A DNA stretch of 64,000 nucleotides from contig JAUFRC010000001.1 of assembly GCA_030410095.1 (NCBI GenBank), forward strand, positions 756,501 to 820,500. The letters are read 5' to 3'. This document shows positions 24,558 to 35,978 of the stretch, piece after piece. The position numbers were made by a program, and so were the translations under genes. This DNA is from Paracoccus cavernae. Its GTDB lineage: Bacteria > Pseudomonadota > Alphaproteobacteria > Rhodobacterales > Rhodobacteraceae. The stretch's first letter is position 1, and each line of letters opens with the position of its first letter. Below the pieces are notes generated by a model, which ran no database searches, was not told the origin of the DNA, and saw only the letters and a program-made list of their open reading frames with translations.

Positions 24558-25787
24558 ATGGATTATTCAGCCGCACTCGATCAGGCGATCAGCAGGCTTC
24601 ATGAAGAAGGCCGCTATCGCACCTTCATCGATATCGAGCGGCGGAAGGGTGTCTACCCTCAGGCCATCTGGACACGTCCGGACGGAACCGAGACCGAGAT
24701 AACCGTCTGGTGCGGAAACGATTATTTGGGCATGGGCCAGCACCCTGCCGTTTTGGCCGCGATGCACGAGGCGCTGGATGCGACCGGCGCGGGCTCCGGC
24801 GGCACGCGCAATATTTCGGGAACGACGGTCTATCACCGCCGCCTCGAGGCCGAGCTTGCCGATCTGCATCAAAAAGAGGCCGCGCTCGTCTTTTCGAGCG
24901 CCTATGCCGCCAACGATTCCACGCTTTCGACCCTGCGCAAGCTGTTCCCCGGCCTGATTATCTATTCGGACGAGCTGAACCATGCGTCGATGATCGAGGG
25001 GATCAAGCGTTTCGACGGTCCCAAGCGCATTTTCCGCCACAACGATCTCGCCCATCTGCGCGAGCTGCTGGCTGCCGATGATCCGTCGGTTCCGAAATTG
25101 ATCGCCTTTGAATCGATTTATTCGATGGACGGCGACTTCGGCCCGATCGAAGCGATCTGCGATCTTGCCGACGAATTCAACGCCTTGACCTATCTCGACG
25201 AGGTTCATGCCGTCGGCATGTATGGCCCGCGTGGCGGCGGCGTTGCCGAACGCGACGGTCTGGCCCATCGCATCGACCTGTTCAACGGCACGCTCGGCAA
25301 AGCCTTCGGCGTTTTCGGCGGCTATATTGCCGGTTCGGCCAAGATGATCGACGCGATCCGCAGCTATGCGCCGGGGTTCATCTTCACGACTTCGCTGCCG
25401 CCGGCAGTCGCGGCGGGTGCGGCGGCCTCGATCGCCTTCCTCAAGACGGCAGAGGGCCAGAAGCTGCGCGACGAGCAGCAAGATCATGCCAAGGTGCTGA
25501 AGATGCGTTTGCGCGCGCTCGGCATGCCGATCATGGATCACGGCAGCCATATCGTGCCGGTCCATGTCGGCCATCCCAAGCACTGCAAGGCTTTGTCGGA
25601 TCTGCTTTTGTCGCAATACGGCATCTATGTGCAGCCGATCAACTTCCCGACCGTGCCGCGCGGGACCGAGCGCCTGCGCTTCACCCCGTCGCCCGTCCAT
25701 GATTACAAGCAGATCGACCAGCTTGTTCGTGCAATGGACGCTTTGTGGTCGCAATGCTCACTTAACCGCTCATCGGCGGTTGCCTAA
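24558..25787 (+). CDS. hemA: 5-aminolevulinate synthase
   Basis: PLP enzyme joining glycine and succinyl-CoA, first step of heme and bacteriochlorophyll synthesis by the Shemin route used by alphaproteobacteria. Intact, 409 residues. Shows [12 protein letters not shown] near the N-terminus, [11 protein letters not shown], the PLP-contact [15 protein letters not shown] and the Schiff-base lysine in [14 protein letters not shown] (about residue 248). Start ATG 24558; upstream AAGGGG-like sequence lies at a normal distance. Confidence 0.97.
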   Translation: MDYSAALDQAISRLHEEGRYRTFIDIERRKGVYPQAIWTRPDGTETEITVWCGNDYLGMGQHPAVLAAMHEALDATGAGSGGTRNISGTTVYHRRLEAELADLHQKEAALVFSSAYAANDSTLSTLRKLFPGLIIYSDELNHASMIEGIKRFDGPKRIFRHNDLAHLRELLAADDPSVPKLIAFESIYSMDGDFGPIEAICDLADEFNALTYLDEVHAVGMYGPRGGGVAERDGLAHRIDLFNGTLGKAFGVFGGYIAGSAKMIDAIRSYAPGFIFTTSLPPAVAAGAAASIAFLKTAEGQKLRDEQQDHAKVLKMRLRALGMPIMDHGSHIVPVHVGHPKHCKALSDLLLSQYGIYVQPINFPTVPRGTERLRFTPSPVHDYKQIDQLVRAMDALWSQCSLNRSSAVA

Positions 25788-25896
25788 GACCTTTGATGGT
25801 GAAAAGCTCTCGCCGCCGTGATAATCATTACGTAAGAAATCTGTGGGACGTTATTGATCTGCGCAGAGACTAATCGGCAGCATAGGGCAGGCACAG

Positions 25897-27243
25897 ATGA
25901 TCGGGCTGAGGGGCGCAACCCCGGCAGATAGCGAAGAGGTCCCGGTGGGTGTCCCGCCGGGATATGAGGACACCGACGATATCCGTCTTGGTGACCTGAT
26001 GCGCGGTGAGCGCGCGACGATGGGGAAATCCCTGCTCGATGTTCAGCGCGAGCTGCGCATCCGTGCCTCGTTCGTGGCCGCGATAGAAAACTGTGATGTG
26101 ACGGCCTTCGACGCGCCGAGCTTCATCCCCGGCTATGTCCGGTCCTATTCGCGCTATCTCGGCATGGATCCGGACTGGACCTTCCAGCGCTTCTGCACCG
26201 AATCGGGGTTCCGCCCGCCGCATGGCCTCGCCGCGGCGGCCTCTGGCCCCAAACCCCAGCGCCGACCTTCGGATCCGGCCGAGGCTTTGGCCAACCCCCA
26301 TGCGCTTTTCCTGCCGCAGCAGCAGAGTTTCTGGTCTTCGGTCGAACCCAAAGCCATCGGTTCGCTGATCGTCATGGCGCTTTTGGTCGGCGGTTTGGGC
26401 TATGGCGGCTGGTCGGTCCTGCAGGAAGTGCAAAGGGTCAATCTCACGCCGGGCGAACATGCGCCGGGCGTGGTGGCGAGCCTTGATCCGGTTCAGGATG
26501 CCTCGCTGCCCGAAAGTTTTGATACGGCGCAAGTGAACCTGCCGCAGCCCGAAGGGTTGGACCGCATCTATCGCCCGCAAGTGCTCGAAGTGCCGGTTCT
26601 GACCGCGCGCGACGGCCCGATTGCTTCGATCGATCCCGGCGTTGTCGCCGCGACCGGCGAGAGCGTGCCCGCAAGCACTACGGCGGTTGCCGGCAATACG
26701 GGTTCGGGTGACGCCAATGCGGCTTTGATTGCCGGCGGCCATATCCCGCTCGCGCCTTCGCCTTCGGGGCAGGGTGGTGCCGCCTCGACGCAGACGGGCG
26801 AGGCTCTTGCCATGGGGCCGGTGATGCCCGGTGATATGTCCTCCGTGCGCACGGTTGCGCCGGATGCGGCAGCGGTCGAGTTGCTGGCGGTGCGTCCTGC
26901 ATGGGTGCGTGTGACCTCGGCCGACGGCACGGTCCTTCTTGAGAAAACCATGGATGCGGGCGAGCGTTTCGCTTTGCCCAAGCTCGAAGAGCCGCCGATC
27001 CTGCGTGCGGGCAATTCGGGTGCGGTCTATTTCGCGGTCAATGGCCAGACCTACGGCCCCGCGGCGCCGGGCGCGCAGGTCGTCAAGAATGTCGAGCTTT
27101 CGCCCCACGCCCTTGCCGAGAAATACGCTTTCGCCGATCTGAGCAAAGATCCCGAACTGGCCCAGATGATCGCGCTCGCCTCGGCTGCGCAAGCTGCAGG
27201 CGAGGGTGGATCGGCTTTGGACAATCCCGCGCCGGTCGAGTAA
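25897..27243 (+). CDS. RodZ-like helix-turn-helix membrane protein
   Basis: 448 residues, intact. Cytoplasmic Xre-type helix-turn-helix about residues 28-90 (GDLMRGERATMGKSLLDVQRELRI..), with YVRSYSRYLG typical of RodZ; a single membrane segment about 148-168 (IGSLIVMALLVGGLGYGGW); a long Pro/Ala-rich periplasmic linker; and a C-terminal DUF4115-type beta domain (about 330-410, AVELLAVRPAWVRVTSADG..). RodZ couples MreB to wall synthesis. It sits between hemA and ispG. The starting ATG follows GGGCAGGCACAG. Confidence 0.85.
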   Translation: MIGLRGATPADSEEVPVGVPPGYEDTDDIRLGDLMRGERATMGKSLLDVQRELRIRASFVAAIENCDVTAFDAPSFIPGYVRSYSRYLGMDPDWTFQRFCTESGFRPPHGLAAAASGPKPQRRPSDPAEALANPHALFLPQQQSFWSSVEPKAIGSLIVMALLVGGLGYGGWSVLQEVQRVNLTPGEHAPGVVASLDPVQDASLPESFDTAQVNLPQPEGLDRIYRPQVLEVPVLTARDGPIASIDPGVVAATGESVPASTTAVAGNTGSGDANAALIAGGHIPLAPSPSGQGGAASTQTGEALAMGPVMPGDMSSVRTVAPDAAAVELLAVRPAWVRVTSADGTVLLEKTMDAGERFALPKLEEPPILRAGNSGAVYFAVNGQTYGPAAPGAQVVKNVELSPHALAEKYAFADLSKDPELAQMIALASAAQAAGEGGSALDNPAPVE

Positions 27244-27372
27244 CCGGCGCCGGACTTCCGCCCCGTTTCGCCGCTGCGTCCGAAACGCAACCGTGAAGCT
27301 TAACCCTGTCGCCTCGGCTTGCTTGCAGCCGGCGACAGGCCTATTTCATTGGCCAAGCGAAAGAGCAGGCTC

Positions 27373-28502
27373 ATGACCCACAATCCGATCCGTCCCTGGC
27401 GCAATGTCGAGCGTCGCAAATCCCGTCAGATCATGGTCGGCAAAGTGCCGGTGGGCGGCGATGCGCCGATCTCGGTCCAGACCATGACCAATACCGATAC
27501 CTCGGATGTGCGTGCGACGCTGGACCAGATCATCCGCGCCGCCGATGTCGGGGCCGATATCGTGCGCGTCTCGACGCCGGACGAGGCGTCGACGCAAGCC
27601 TTGCGTGAGATCTGCCGCGAAAGTCCGGTTCCGATCGTCGCCGACATCCATTTCCACTACAAACGTGCGATCGAGGCCGCCGAGGCCGGTGCCGCTTGTC
27701 TGCGCATCAACCCCGGCAATATCGGCGATGCCAAACGCGTGGCCGAGGTCGTGCGCGCGGCCAAAGACCACGGCTGTTCGATCCGGATCGGGGTCAATGC
27801 CGGCAGTCTCGAAAAGCACCTTCTGGAAAAATACGGCGAGCCTTGCCCCGCGGCCATGGTCGAAAGCGGGCTCGACCACATCAAGCTTTTGCAGGACAAC
27901 GACTTCCACGAGTTCAAGATCTCGGTGAAAGCCTCTGATGTTTTCCTGTCGGCAGCCGCCTATCAGGAGCTGGCCGACGCCACCGATGCGCCGATCCATC
28001 TGGGGATTACCGAGGCGGGCGGTCTGATCTCGGGCACGGTCAAATCGGCGATCGGGCTGGGCAATCTTTGTGGATGGGGATCGGCGATACGATCCGCGTT
28101 TCGCTTTCGGCTGATCCGGTCGAAGAGGTCAAAGTCGGCTTCGAGATCCTTAAATCGCTTGGCCTGCGCACCCGCGGCGTCCAGATCATCTCCTGCCCGA
28201 GCTGCGCGCGTCAGGGCTTCGACGTTATCAAAACCGTCGAAAAGCTGGAAAAGCGGCTCGAACACATCAAGCAACCGATGAGCCTTTCGATCATCGGCTG
28301 TGTCGTGAACGGCCCGGGCGAGGCATTGATGACCGATATCGGTTTCACCGGCGGCGGCGCAGGCTCGGGCATGGTCTATCTGGCCGGCAAGCAGGACCAC
28401 AAAATGTCGAACGACCAGATGGTCGATCACATCGTCGGTCTGGTCGAGGAACGCGCAGCCAAGCTCGATGCCGAGGCCGCAGCGGCGGATGCCGCCGAAT
28501 AA
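27373..28502 (+). CDS. ispG: 4-hydroxy-3-methylbut-2-en-1-yl diphosphate synthase (one frame break)
   Basis: Iron-sulfur enzyme of the MEP isoprenoid pathway, about 376 residues. N-terminal TIM barrel ([13 protein letters not shown].., [26 protein letters not shown]) and C-terminal cluster domain with the ligands [10 protein letters not shown] and GCVVNGPGE. One T is missing in TTT 28067-28069; repair gives ..[22 protein letters not shown] 27373 matches the family start ([17 protein letters not shown]); the frame is open further upstream without support. Confidence 0.95.
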
Positions 28503-28541
28503 TGCGCGCCCCTCGCGCTTGGATTGCAGCGCTTGGATTGC

Positions 28542-28568
28542 AAAAAGGGCGGCCATTGGCCGCCCTTT
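28542..28568. terminator. bidirectional terminator between ispG and the DsbA-family gene
   Basis: 8-bp stem GGGCGGCC/GGCCGCCC (28547-28554, 28558-28565) with ATT loop, T run on the plus strand and five T on the minus strand. Confidence 0.85.
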
Positions 28569-28591
28569 CGCTTTGGTGACGGGGCCGAGGC

Positions 28592-29349
28592 TCAGCCCTG
28601 TTCGGCTTGCGATTTGCGGGCGGCTTCGACCGCATTCGCCAGACCGGAGGCCGGAACGCCGCGAAGCATCTCGGGACCGATGATGAAGGTGGGCGTGCCC
28701 ATGATCGCCATGCTTTCGGCGAGCTGGTGGTTCTTGCGCAGAACCGCGCTCACGTCTTCGGTGTTCATGCGGTTGATCACGGCCTGCGATCCAGACCCTG
28801 TTCCTGCGCCAGCTTGGTCAGGCTTTCGAGATTGACCGGACCGTTCAGCGTCATGAGCGCGTCATGGGCCTTTTTATAGGCCTCGGGTCCGGCGATCTGC
28901 TGGACCGAAACCGCGAAACGGGCGGCGATGTCGCTTTCCTGACCGAGAATCGGGAATTCCTTGAGGATGAAGCGGATGTTGCCGTCCGATTTGATCAAGG
29001 CCTCGACCTCGGGGTTCACCTTCTTGCAATAGCCGCATTTGTAGTCGACGAATTCGACCATGGTGATGTCGCCGTCGGGATTGCCGCCGACCCAGCTATG
29101 GCCGTCCTCGAAAATCGCGTCGCGGTTGTTGACGACCAAAAGCGCGTCGTTTTCCACCTCTTGGGCGACGCGGCGAGCCTCGAGCACGTTGATCGACTCG
29201 ACCAGCACTTCGGGATTGGCCATCAGATATTCGCGAATGGCGGTGCCGAAGGCCTCTTTTTCCGCGTCAGACATGTTTGCCGGATCAAAGGCAAAGGCCG
29301 GCAGGGCGGTCGCAACAGTCAGCGCCAGGGCGGCGAGCATGGGTTTCAT
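28592..29349 (-). CDS. DsbA-family periplasmic thiol oxidoreductase (one frame break)
   Basis: About 252 residues. Cleavable signal peptide (MKPMLAALALTVATALPAFA), a helical N-terminal extension, then a thioredoxin fold with active site KCGYCKK (about residue 110) and the cis-Pro loop GTPTFIIG. The break near 28789 lacks one base; repair links QEQGLD to QAVINRMNTED. The CGYC motif and extension resemble ScsC/BdbD-like members rather than classical DsbA. Redox partner unknown. Confidence 0.88.
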
Positions 29350-29473
29350 CTTGGATATCCCCTCAAATTTAGGGCAAAATGCCTGTCAAAGCGTTTGGTT
29401 TCAAGGACACCTCTGCGTGATTGCTTGACCCCGGGCACCGGGCTTGGGATAGGAAAGCAAAAGGGGACAGAGC

Positions 29474-30610
29474 ATGAGACAATCGCAACGCGGGCAAGTC
29501 GACGCTTTCATCGTCATGGATGTCATGGAGGCTGCGCGTGCCGCCGAAGCCTCGGGGCGCTCGATCATCCATATGGAGGTGGGCCAGCCCTCCAGCGCGG
29601 CGCCCAAAGGTGCGCGCGAGGCGCTTGCGAAATCCATCGACGAGCCGCTCGGCTATACCGTGGCACTTGGTCTGCCCGCGCTGCGTCAGGGCATCGCCGA
29701 TCTCTACAAGCGCTGGTATGGCGTCACGGTCGATCCGGCGCGCGTCGTTGTCACGCCGGGTTCTTCGGGCGCCTTCATCCTTGCTTTTTCAGCCCTTTTC
29801 GACGCAGGCGACAAGGTTGCCCTCGGCGAGCCCGGCTATCCGAGCTACCGCCAGATCCTGCGCGCCATGTCGGTCGAGCCGGTCGGAATTCCCACAAAGG
29901 CCGAGAACCGCTTCCAGCCGCAACCCGATGAAATCCCCGAGGGCGTGCAGGGCCTCATCCTCGCATCGCCGGGCAATCCTTCGGGCACGGTTCTGAGCCG
30001 TGACGAGCTTGCGGCGCTGACCAAACGCGCCTCGGAACTCGGAATCGCGGTGGTTTCGGACGAGATCTATCACGGGCTTGATTACGGCACGCGCTGCCAT
30101 TCGGCGCTCGAAGTGACGGATGATGTTTTCGTCATCAATTCCTTCTCCAAATATTTCAGCATGACCGGCTGGCGTCTGGGCTGGATGATCGTTCCCGAGA
30201 GCCATATCCGCACGGTCGAGCGTATCGCGCAGAACATGTTCATCTGCCCGCCCCATGCCAGTCAGGTTGCGGCGCTCGCGGCCCTTGACTGCCACGAGGA
30301 GGCGCAGGCCAATCTTGCCGTCTATGCCGAGAACCGCCGCCTGATGCTCGAAGAGCTTCCCAAAGCCGGTTTCACCAAGATCGCGCCGCCCGAGGGGGCG
30401 TTCTACATCTATGCCGATGTCTCGGACCTGACCGACGACAGCCTCGCCTTTGCCGCCGAGATCCTCGAAAAGGCAGGGGTTGCGGTCACGCCGGGGCTCG
30501 ATTTCGATCCGGTGCGCGGCGCGCGTTCGCTGCGCTTCAGCTATGCGCGCTCGACGCCCGAAATCGCCGAGGGGCTGGCGCGTCTGACCCGATTCATGGC
30601 CGGACGCTGA
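29474..30610 (+). CDS. class I/II aminotransferase
   Basis: 378 residues, intact, fold type I PLP enzyme. Visible are GYTVALGLPALRQGIADLY, the PLP-stacking region VTPGSSGAF, NPSGT, the aspartate that contacts the pyridine ring in SDEIYHGL, and the Schiff-base lysine in NSFSKYFSMTGWRLGW (about residue 225). Closest by eye to aspartate or branched aminotransferases of the PatA type; the true substrate pair is not clear. It ends 2 bases before amiC but is functionally unrelated to it. Confidence 0.92.
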   Translation: MRQSQRGQVDAFIVMDVMEAARAAEASGRSIIHMEVGQPSSAAPKGAREALAKSIDEPLGYTVALGLPALRQGIADLYKRWYGVTVDPARVVVTPGSSGAFILAFSALFDAGDKVALGEPGYPSYRQILRAMSVEPVGIPTKAENRFQPQPDEIPEGVQGLILASPGNPSGTVLSRDELAALTKRASELGIAVVSDEIYHGLDYGTRCHSALEVTDDVFVINSFSKYFSMTGWRLGWMIVPESHIRTVERIAQNMFICPPHASQVAALAALDCHEEAQANLAVYAENRRLMLEELPKAGFTKIAPPEGAFYIYADVSDLTDDSLAFAAEILEKAGVAVTPGLDFDPVRGARSLRFSYARSTPEIAEGLARLTRFMAGR

Positions 30611-30612
30611 GG

Positions 30613-31964
30613 ATGGTGCGCGCGCGCGGGCTGATCTTGGGGCTGATGCTGGGGTTGTTGACGGCCCCTGTTTCTGGTCGGCCAGCGTTCGCGCAAGAGG
30701 GCGCGGAGCAGGTGGCGGATACGGACCCCGCATTTGCCGCCCCCGAACAGCCCGCCACACCCGAAGTTCCGCGCTTGGGCGAACGCATGCTTCCTGCCGG
30801 CGCGACGGCGGCGCTTGATCCGGCGCGGACCACGATCAGCGCCGAAGGGCGCGACCGTGGTCGGCCGCGCCCGCTCGACATCCGTATCGCGACCAGCCAT
30901 GCGGTGCCCTACCGCAGCTATTTTTTGGCCGAGCCGCCGCGGCTGATCATCGACTTCCGCCATCTCGATTTCGGGGAAAACCAGCCCGCGGCGATCGACG
31001 GTTCGGGCCTCGTGCCCGGTCTGCGCTGGGGCCGGTTCCGCGCCGGTTGGTCGCGGATGGTGATCGAGCTGGCCGGCCCCTATGCGATGCGCCGCTCGAT
31101 CCAGACGCCCGAGGGTGCACAGGGTTCGGTGATTTCGATGCGGATCGAGCCGGTCAAGGACAAGGATTTCGAAGTGCAGCAGGATGCGCTTCTGGCGATG
31201 TGGGACCTGCCGCCGAGCACCGTTCCCGCCGCCAAGCCGCGTTCGGTTGCGGGTAGCGCCGAGCGTCCCCTGCGCGTTGCGGTCGATCCCGGACACGGCG
31301 GCATCGACCCCGGAGCACAGGTCGGCGCGATCAGCGAAGCGGCTGTCATGCTGGGCTTTGTCCACGAGCTTTCGGGCGTGCTGCGCGCGGCGGGCTATGA
31401 GGTCATTACCACCCGCGACGATGATCCTTCGTCCCGCTCGAACGCCGCATGACCATCGCGCGCGCCCAAGGCGCCGATATTTTCCTGTCCTTTCATGCGG
31501 ATGCCTTGCCCGAAGGTCAGGCAGCCGGTGCCACGATCTATGTCTGGAACAGCGAGGCCAATGACCGCGCCTCGCTCGAGCTGGCGACCCGCCATGATCG
31601 CGACGATATTTTGTCGGGCGTCGATCTGAGCGGGACCGATGACGAGGTGGCCGAAGTCCTCATGGATCTCGCACGGCTCGAAACCCATCCGCGCTCGCAG
31701 AATTTCGCGGGGATGCTGGCGTCGGAACTGTCGCGCTCGGGGTTCGATATGCATCGCCGTCCGGTGCGGGGCGCCGCGTTTTCGGTGTTGAAATCGCCCG
31801 ATATTCCCTCGGTCCTGATCGAGCTGGGCTTTCTGACCGACCCGTCCGACCGCGCCAATCTCTTTGATCCCGAATGGCGCGCGAATATGGCCCGCTCCAT
31901 TACCAAATCGATCGGCGTATGGACGCAGGACGAGGCGGCGCGGGCAGAGCTTTTGCGAAAATGA
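30613..31964 (+). CDS. amiC: N-acetylmuramoyl-L-alanine amidase (one frame break)
   Basis: Periplasmic peptidoglycan amidase used in daughter-cell separation, about 450 residues. Signal peptide about 1-28; AMIN domain (about 95-190, RPLDIRIATSHAVPYRSYF..); Amidase_3 catalytic domain with VDPGHGGIDPG (zinc His), SFHAD and the catalytic Glu in VLIELGFL. One C is missing at 31426-31427, repairing DDPFVPLERRMTIARA. It is followed 69 bases later by mrcA, the usual order in this family of organisms. Confidence 0.93.
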
Positions 31965-32033
31965 TACAAGCTTGTTTTGACGCCCCCAAAAGCCGCGTCT
32001 ATAGAGACGCACGCAAAACCTGAGGCTGGCACG

Positions 32034-34568
32034 GTGTTTCGTTTTCTCCTGAACTTTTTCGGCGCGATCTTTTCCTGGGTCGTGACCGCGGCAGCCTTCA
32101 TCGCCCTGACCGTGGGCGGTGTGCTGTGGATCTATTCGCGCGACCTGCCCAGCCACGAGCAGCTTGCCCAATACAGCCCCAAGACCACCAGCCGGATCTA
32201 TTCGGGCGAGGGCCGGCTCATCGACGAATTCGCCGAAGAGCGCCGGATTTTCGTTCCGATCGACGAGATCCCGCCGCTGGTGAAGGAAGCTTTCATCTCG
32301 GCCGAGGACAAGAATTTCTACACCCACCCCGGCTATGACCTGCGCGGCATGGCCGGTGCGGTGGTGCAGGGCCTGCGCTCGGGCGGGCAGATGCGCGGCG
32401 CTTCGACCATTACCCAGCAGGTGATGAAGAACTTCCTGCTGTCCTCGGACCGCAGCGTCGAGCGCAAGATCAAGGAGCTGATCCTCGCGACCCGTCTCGA
32501 GACCTCGCTGAGCAAGGACCAGATCCTCGAGCTTTACCTCAACGAGATTTTCCTTGGCCAGAACAGCTTTGGCGTGGCTGCGGCCTCGCTGACCTATTTC
32601 AACAAGGCGCTGACCGATCTGACCCCGCACGAGGCCGCGACCCTCGCCGCCATGCCGCAGGCACCGGGTCGCTACCACCCCGTGCGCGCCAAGGAGCGCG
32701 TGACCGAACGGCGCAACTATGTCCTGCGCGAGATGTGGCAGAACGGTTATATCGATCAGGCCACCTACGAGAGCGAGCGCGAATTGCCGCTGCGCTCGGT
32801 CCAGAACGGCGATTTCCTCCTTTGCGCAATCGCTGCCGCCGCGCGACTATTTCACCGACGAAATCCGCCGCCAGCTTTCGCGCGAATTCGGCGAAGAGGA
32901 GTTCTTCGGCGGCGGCCTCTCGATCCGCTCGACCGCCGATCCGCAATTGCAGGTCGTGGCCTCCAAGGCGTTGCAAAAGGCGCTCGAGCAATATGACCGC
33001 AGCCGCGGTGTGTGGCGCGGCACCCGCCAGACCATCGCAGCCGAACATCTGGGCAGCGAGCAGGCCTGGCGCGCGGCGCTGAGCGATGCCGAAGTGCCGC
33101 GCGATATCGTCGGCTGGTCGCCCGCCGTCGTTCTCGAACTGACGCAAAGCGATGCCCGCATCGGCATCGAAGGCGTGGAGAACGACGAGGACGGCCATTG
33201 ATCCCCGCCAAGGATGTCCAATGGGCGCGCAAACGTCTGGCCGACGGCAAGCTTGGCCCCAAGGCCCGCGTCGCCTCGGATCTGGTCGATGTCGGCGATG
33301 TCGTTCTGGTGCGCCAGATGACCAGCGACAGCGACGGCAGCTTCATCCGCTGGACCCTGCGGCAGGTGCCCGAGGTTCAGGGCGGCTTCATGGCGATGGA
33401 CGTCAATACCGGCCGCGTTCTGGCGATGCAGGGCGGCTTCTCCTATCAGTCCTCGGTCTTCAACCGCGCGACGCAGGCGCAGCGCCAGCCCGGTTCGAGC
33501 TTCAAGCCCTTCGTCTATGCCGCGGCACTCGACGGCGGCTATACGCCCGCGACCATCATCGTCGACGAGCCGATCGTGGTGAATACGCCGCAGGGCCTGT
33601 GGACGCCCAAGAACTCCAGCGGCCGTTTCTATGGCCCGACGCCGATGCGTACCGGCATCGAGCAGTCGCGCAACCTGATGACCATCCGCATCGCCGAGAA
33701 TATCGGCATGGATACGGTCGCGAAATATGCCCATGATTTCGGGATCTACGACAAGCTGAGCCCTTCCTCGCCAATAGCCTCGGCGCGCAGGAGACGACCC
33801 TGTTCAAGATGGTCGCGGCCTATGCGATGCTTGCGAACGGCGGCGAGCGCGTGGAGCCCACGCTGGTCGACCGCGTGCAGGACCGCCGCGGCCGCACGAT
33901 CTACCGCCACGACCGCCGCCTTTGCGACACCTGCGACCAGACCGTCTGGCCGGCAGGGACGGGGCCGGTCTTCACCTCGGACCGCGAGCGGGTGATCGAC
34001 GCGATCACCGCCTATCAGATCACTTCGATGATGGAAGGCGTGGTCAAGCGCGGTTCGGGTCGAGGCGTGAACCTTTCGGTGCCGATCGCGGGCAAAACCG
34101 GCACCACCAACGATGCCAAAGACGTCTGGTTCATCGGCTATTCCTCGAATATCGTCGCGGGCTGCTATCTGGGCTACGACAATCCGCGCTCGCTTGGCGG
34201 CAATGCCTTTGGCGGCACGCTCTGCGTTCCGGTCTTTCAGGAGTTCATGCAGCAGGCGATCAAGGAATATGGCGGCACGGCCTTTCAGGTGCCGCCGGGC
34301 GGCCATTTCGTCAACATCGACCGCTTTACCGGCGCGCGTCTGGGTCCGAATGCCAAGGGCGACAATGTCATCGCCGAATATTTCCGCGACGGGTCGGAGA
34401 ACAACAACCTGATGATCGACGGCGGTTGGGACCGCGTCGATCCCGATACGCTGCCGCTTTACTCGATGGGCGACGGCGGCGGGCAGGCGGTGACGACCTC
34501 GACCGGCCAGAAGAAAGTCATCCCGAAGAAGGCCGATTTCGGCACTCTCTTCGGGCGGATTGTACTGA
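32034..34568 (+). CDS. mrcA: penicillin-binding protein 1A (four frame breaks)
   Basis: Bifunctional wall polymerase, about 846 residues. An N-terminal membrane anchor (about 2-35) is followed by the GT51 glycosyltransferase (EDKNFYTHPGYD with catalytic Glu, GGSTITQQ-like GASTITQQVMKN, RKIKELILA), an OB-like insert, and the transpeptidase with SSFK (33490-33510), SRN-type SRNL and KTGT (about 34097-34108). Breaks: TC unit near 32814, G at 33200, CCC 33761-33763, and TC unit at 34552 which restores a terminal ..LFSGGLY. GTG 32034 is preferred, with GAGG upstream. Confidence 0.92.
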
Positions 34569-34654
34569 TCTTCCTTTCCTGTTGCGCGGTCAGGTTCTTG
34601 CTCCTGCCGCGCACGCAGGTTATCTGCTTTGTCTGACTTACAAGGACGAAACCC

Positions 34655-35782
34655 ATGCGTGCCGAAATTCTGGCCACAATCGACACGATCCGCAAATCGC
34701 TCAAGCTTCTGGCGCAGCGTCTGGATTGGGAAACCGCACCGCATCGCCTCGAAGAAATGAACGCGATGATCGAGGACGGTGATCTGTGGTCCGATCCGGC
34801 ACGGGCGCAAAAGCTGATGCGCGACCGCCAGATGCTCTCGGATGCGATCGGCACCTACCAGCTGATCGAGAGCGGTCTGAAGGACAATGTCGATCTGATC
34901 GAGCTGGGCGAGGCCGAGGGCGATCAGGAGATCGTCACCGAGGCCGAAGAAGCCCTGAAGGCGCTGGCCAAACTTGCCGCCCAGAAAGAGCTCGAGGCGC
35001 TTTTGAACGGCGAGGCCGACGGCAACGACACCTTCCTCGAAATCAACGCGGGCGCGGGCGGGACCGAAAGTGCCGATTGGGCCTCGATCCTTGCGCGGAT
35101 GTATGTGCGTTGGGCCGAGAAAAAGGGTTATGACGTCGAGCTGCAATCGGAAACGCCGGGCGAAGAGGCGGGGATCCGCAGCGCCGCCTACAAGATCTCG
35201 GGTCCGAATGCCTACGGCTGGCTCAAGTCTGAATCGGGCGTCCACCGTCTGGTGCGCATCTCGCCCTATGACAGCGCGGCGCGGCGCCACACCTCCTTCA
35301 GCTCGGTCTGGGTCTATCCGGTCGTCGACGACAATATCGAGATCGTCATCCCCGACAACGAGATCCGCATCGACACCTATCGGTCCTCGGGCGCGGGCGG
35401 TCAGCACGTCAACACCACCGACTCGGCCGTGCGGATCACCCACATTCCGACCGGTATCGTCGTGACCTCTTCGGAAAAGTCGCAGCACCAGAACCGCGCC
35501 AACGCAATGGCCGCGCTGAAATCGCGCCTCTACCAGATGGAACTCGACAAGCGCAACGCCGAGATCAACGCCCAGCACGCCGCAAAGGGCGATGCGGGTT
35601 GGGGCAACCAGATCCGCTCCTATGTGCTTCACCCTTACCAGATGGTGAAGGATCTGCGCACCAACCACGAAACCTCGGATACGCAAGGCGTGCTCGACGG
35701 CGATCTCGACGCATTCATGGCGGCGACTTTGGCGATGGATGTCGCCGGCAAATCGCGCGCCGAGGCGAATGCCGACGATTGA
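34655..35782 (+). CDS. prfB: peptide chain release factor 2
   Basis: 375 residues, intact. Recognises UGA/UAA stops and releases the peptide with the GGQ loop [10 protein letters not shown] (about residue 249). The codon-recognition segment reads [16 protein letters not shown], so the usual SPF tripeptide is SPY. The gene is one open frame from ATG: there is no internal UGA and no programmed frameshift site near codon 25, unlike E. coli. Followed by a terminator. Confidence 0.96.
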   Translation: MRAEILATIDTIRKSLKLLAQRLDWETAPHRLEEMNAMIEDGDLWSDPARAQKLMRDRQMLSDAIGTYQLIESGLKDNVDLIELGEAEGDQEIVTEAEEALKALAKLAAQKELEALLNGEADGNDTFLEINAGAGGTESADWASILARMYVRWAEKKGYDVELQSETPGEEAGIRSAAYKISGPNAYGWLKSESGVHRLVRISPYDSAARRHTSFSSVWVYPVVDDNIEIVIPDNEIRIDTYRSSGAGGQHVNTTDSAVRITHIPTGIVVTSSEKSQHQNRANAMAALKSRLYQMELDKRNAEINAQHAAKGDAGWGNQIRSYVLHPYQMVKDLRTNHETSDTQGVLDGDLDAFMAATLAMDVAGKSRAEANADD

Positions 35783-35814
35783 TCCTCTGACGAGTCAAGG
35801 CAAAAGGATTTCGG

Positions 35815-35840
35815 GGCCGGACTGTCGCAGTCCGGCCTTT
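35815..35840 (+). terminator. terminator of prfB
   Basis: 9-bp stem GGCCGGACT/AGTCCGGCC (35815-35823, 35829-35837), 5-base loop, then TTTTGCTTG, 33 bases after the prfB stop. Confidence 0.88.
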
Positions 35841-35978
35841 TGCTTGTCTTTTCCATGCTTTGACGTCGCGGCCTTTCGGGCCGATCACGCCGATAAGTGC
35901 GATTGACCTGCGGCTTCGGGGTTACGCCGCGCGGCGAAGGGGCTATGCTGCAGCTGCATTGGCGACAGGGACGGCATC

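Noticed and set aside
24567..25754. 395-codon minus-strand frame opposite hemA
   Set aside because: Antisense shadow of a certain gene.
34655..34800. RF2 programmed frameshift site
   Set aside because: The frame is open throughout, with no internal TGA.
33746..35686. 646-codon minus-strand frame opposite mrcA and prfB
   Set aside because: Both plus-strand genes are certain; this frame has biased composition and no motif.
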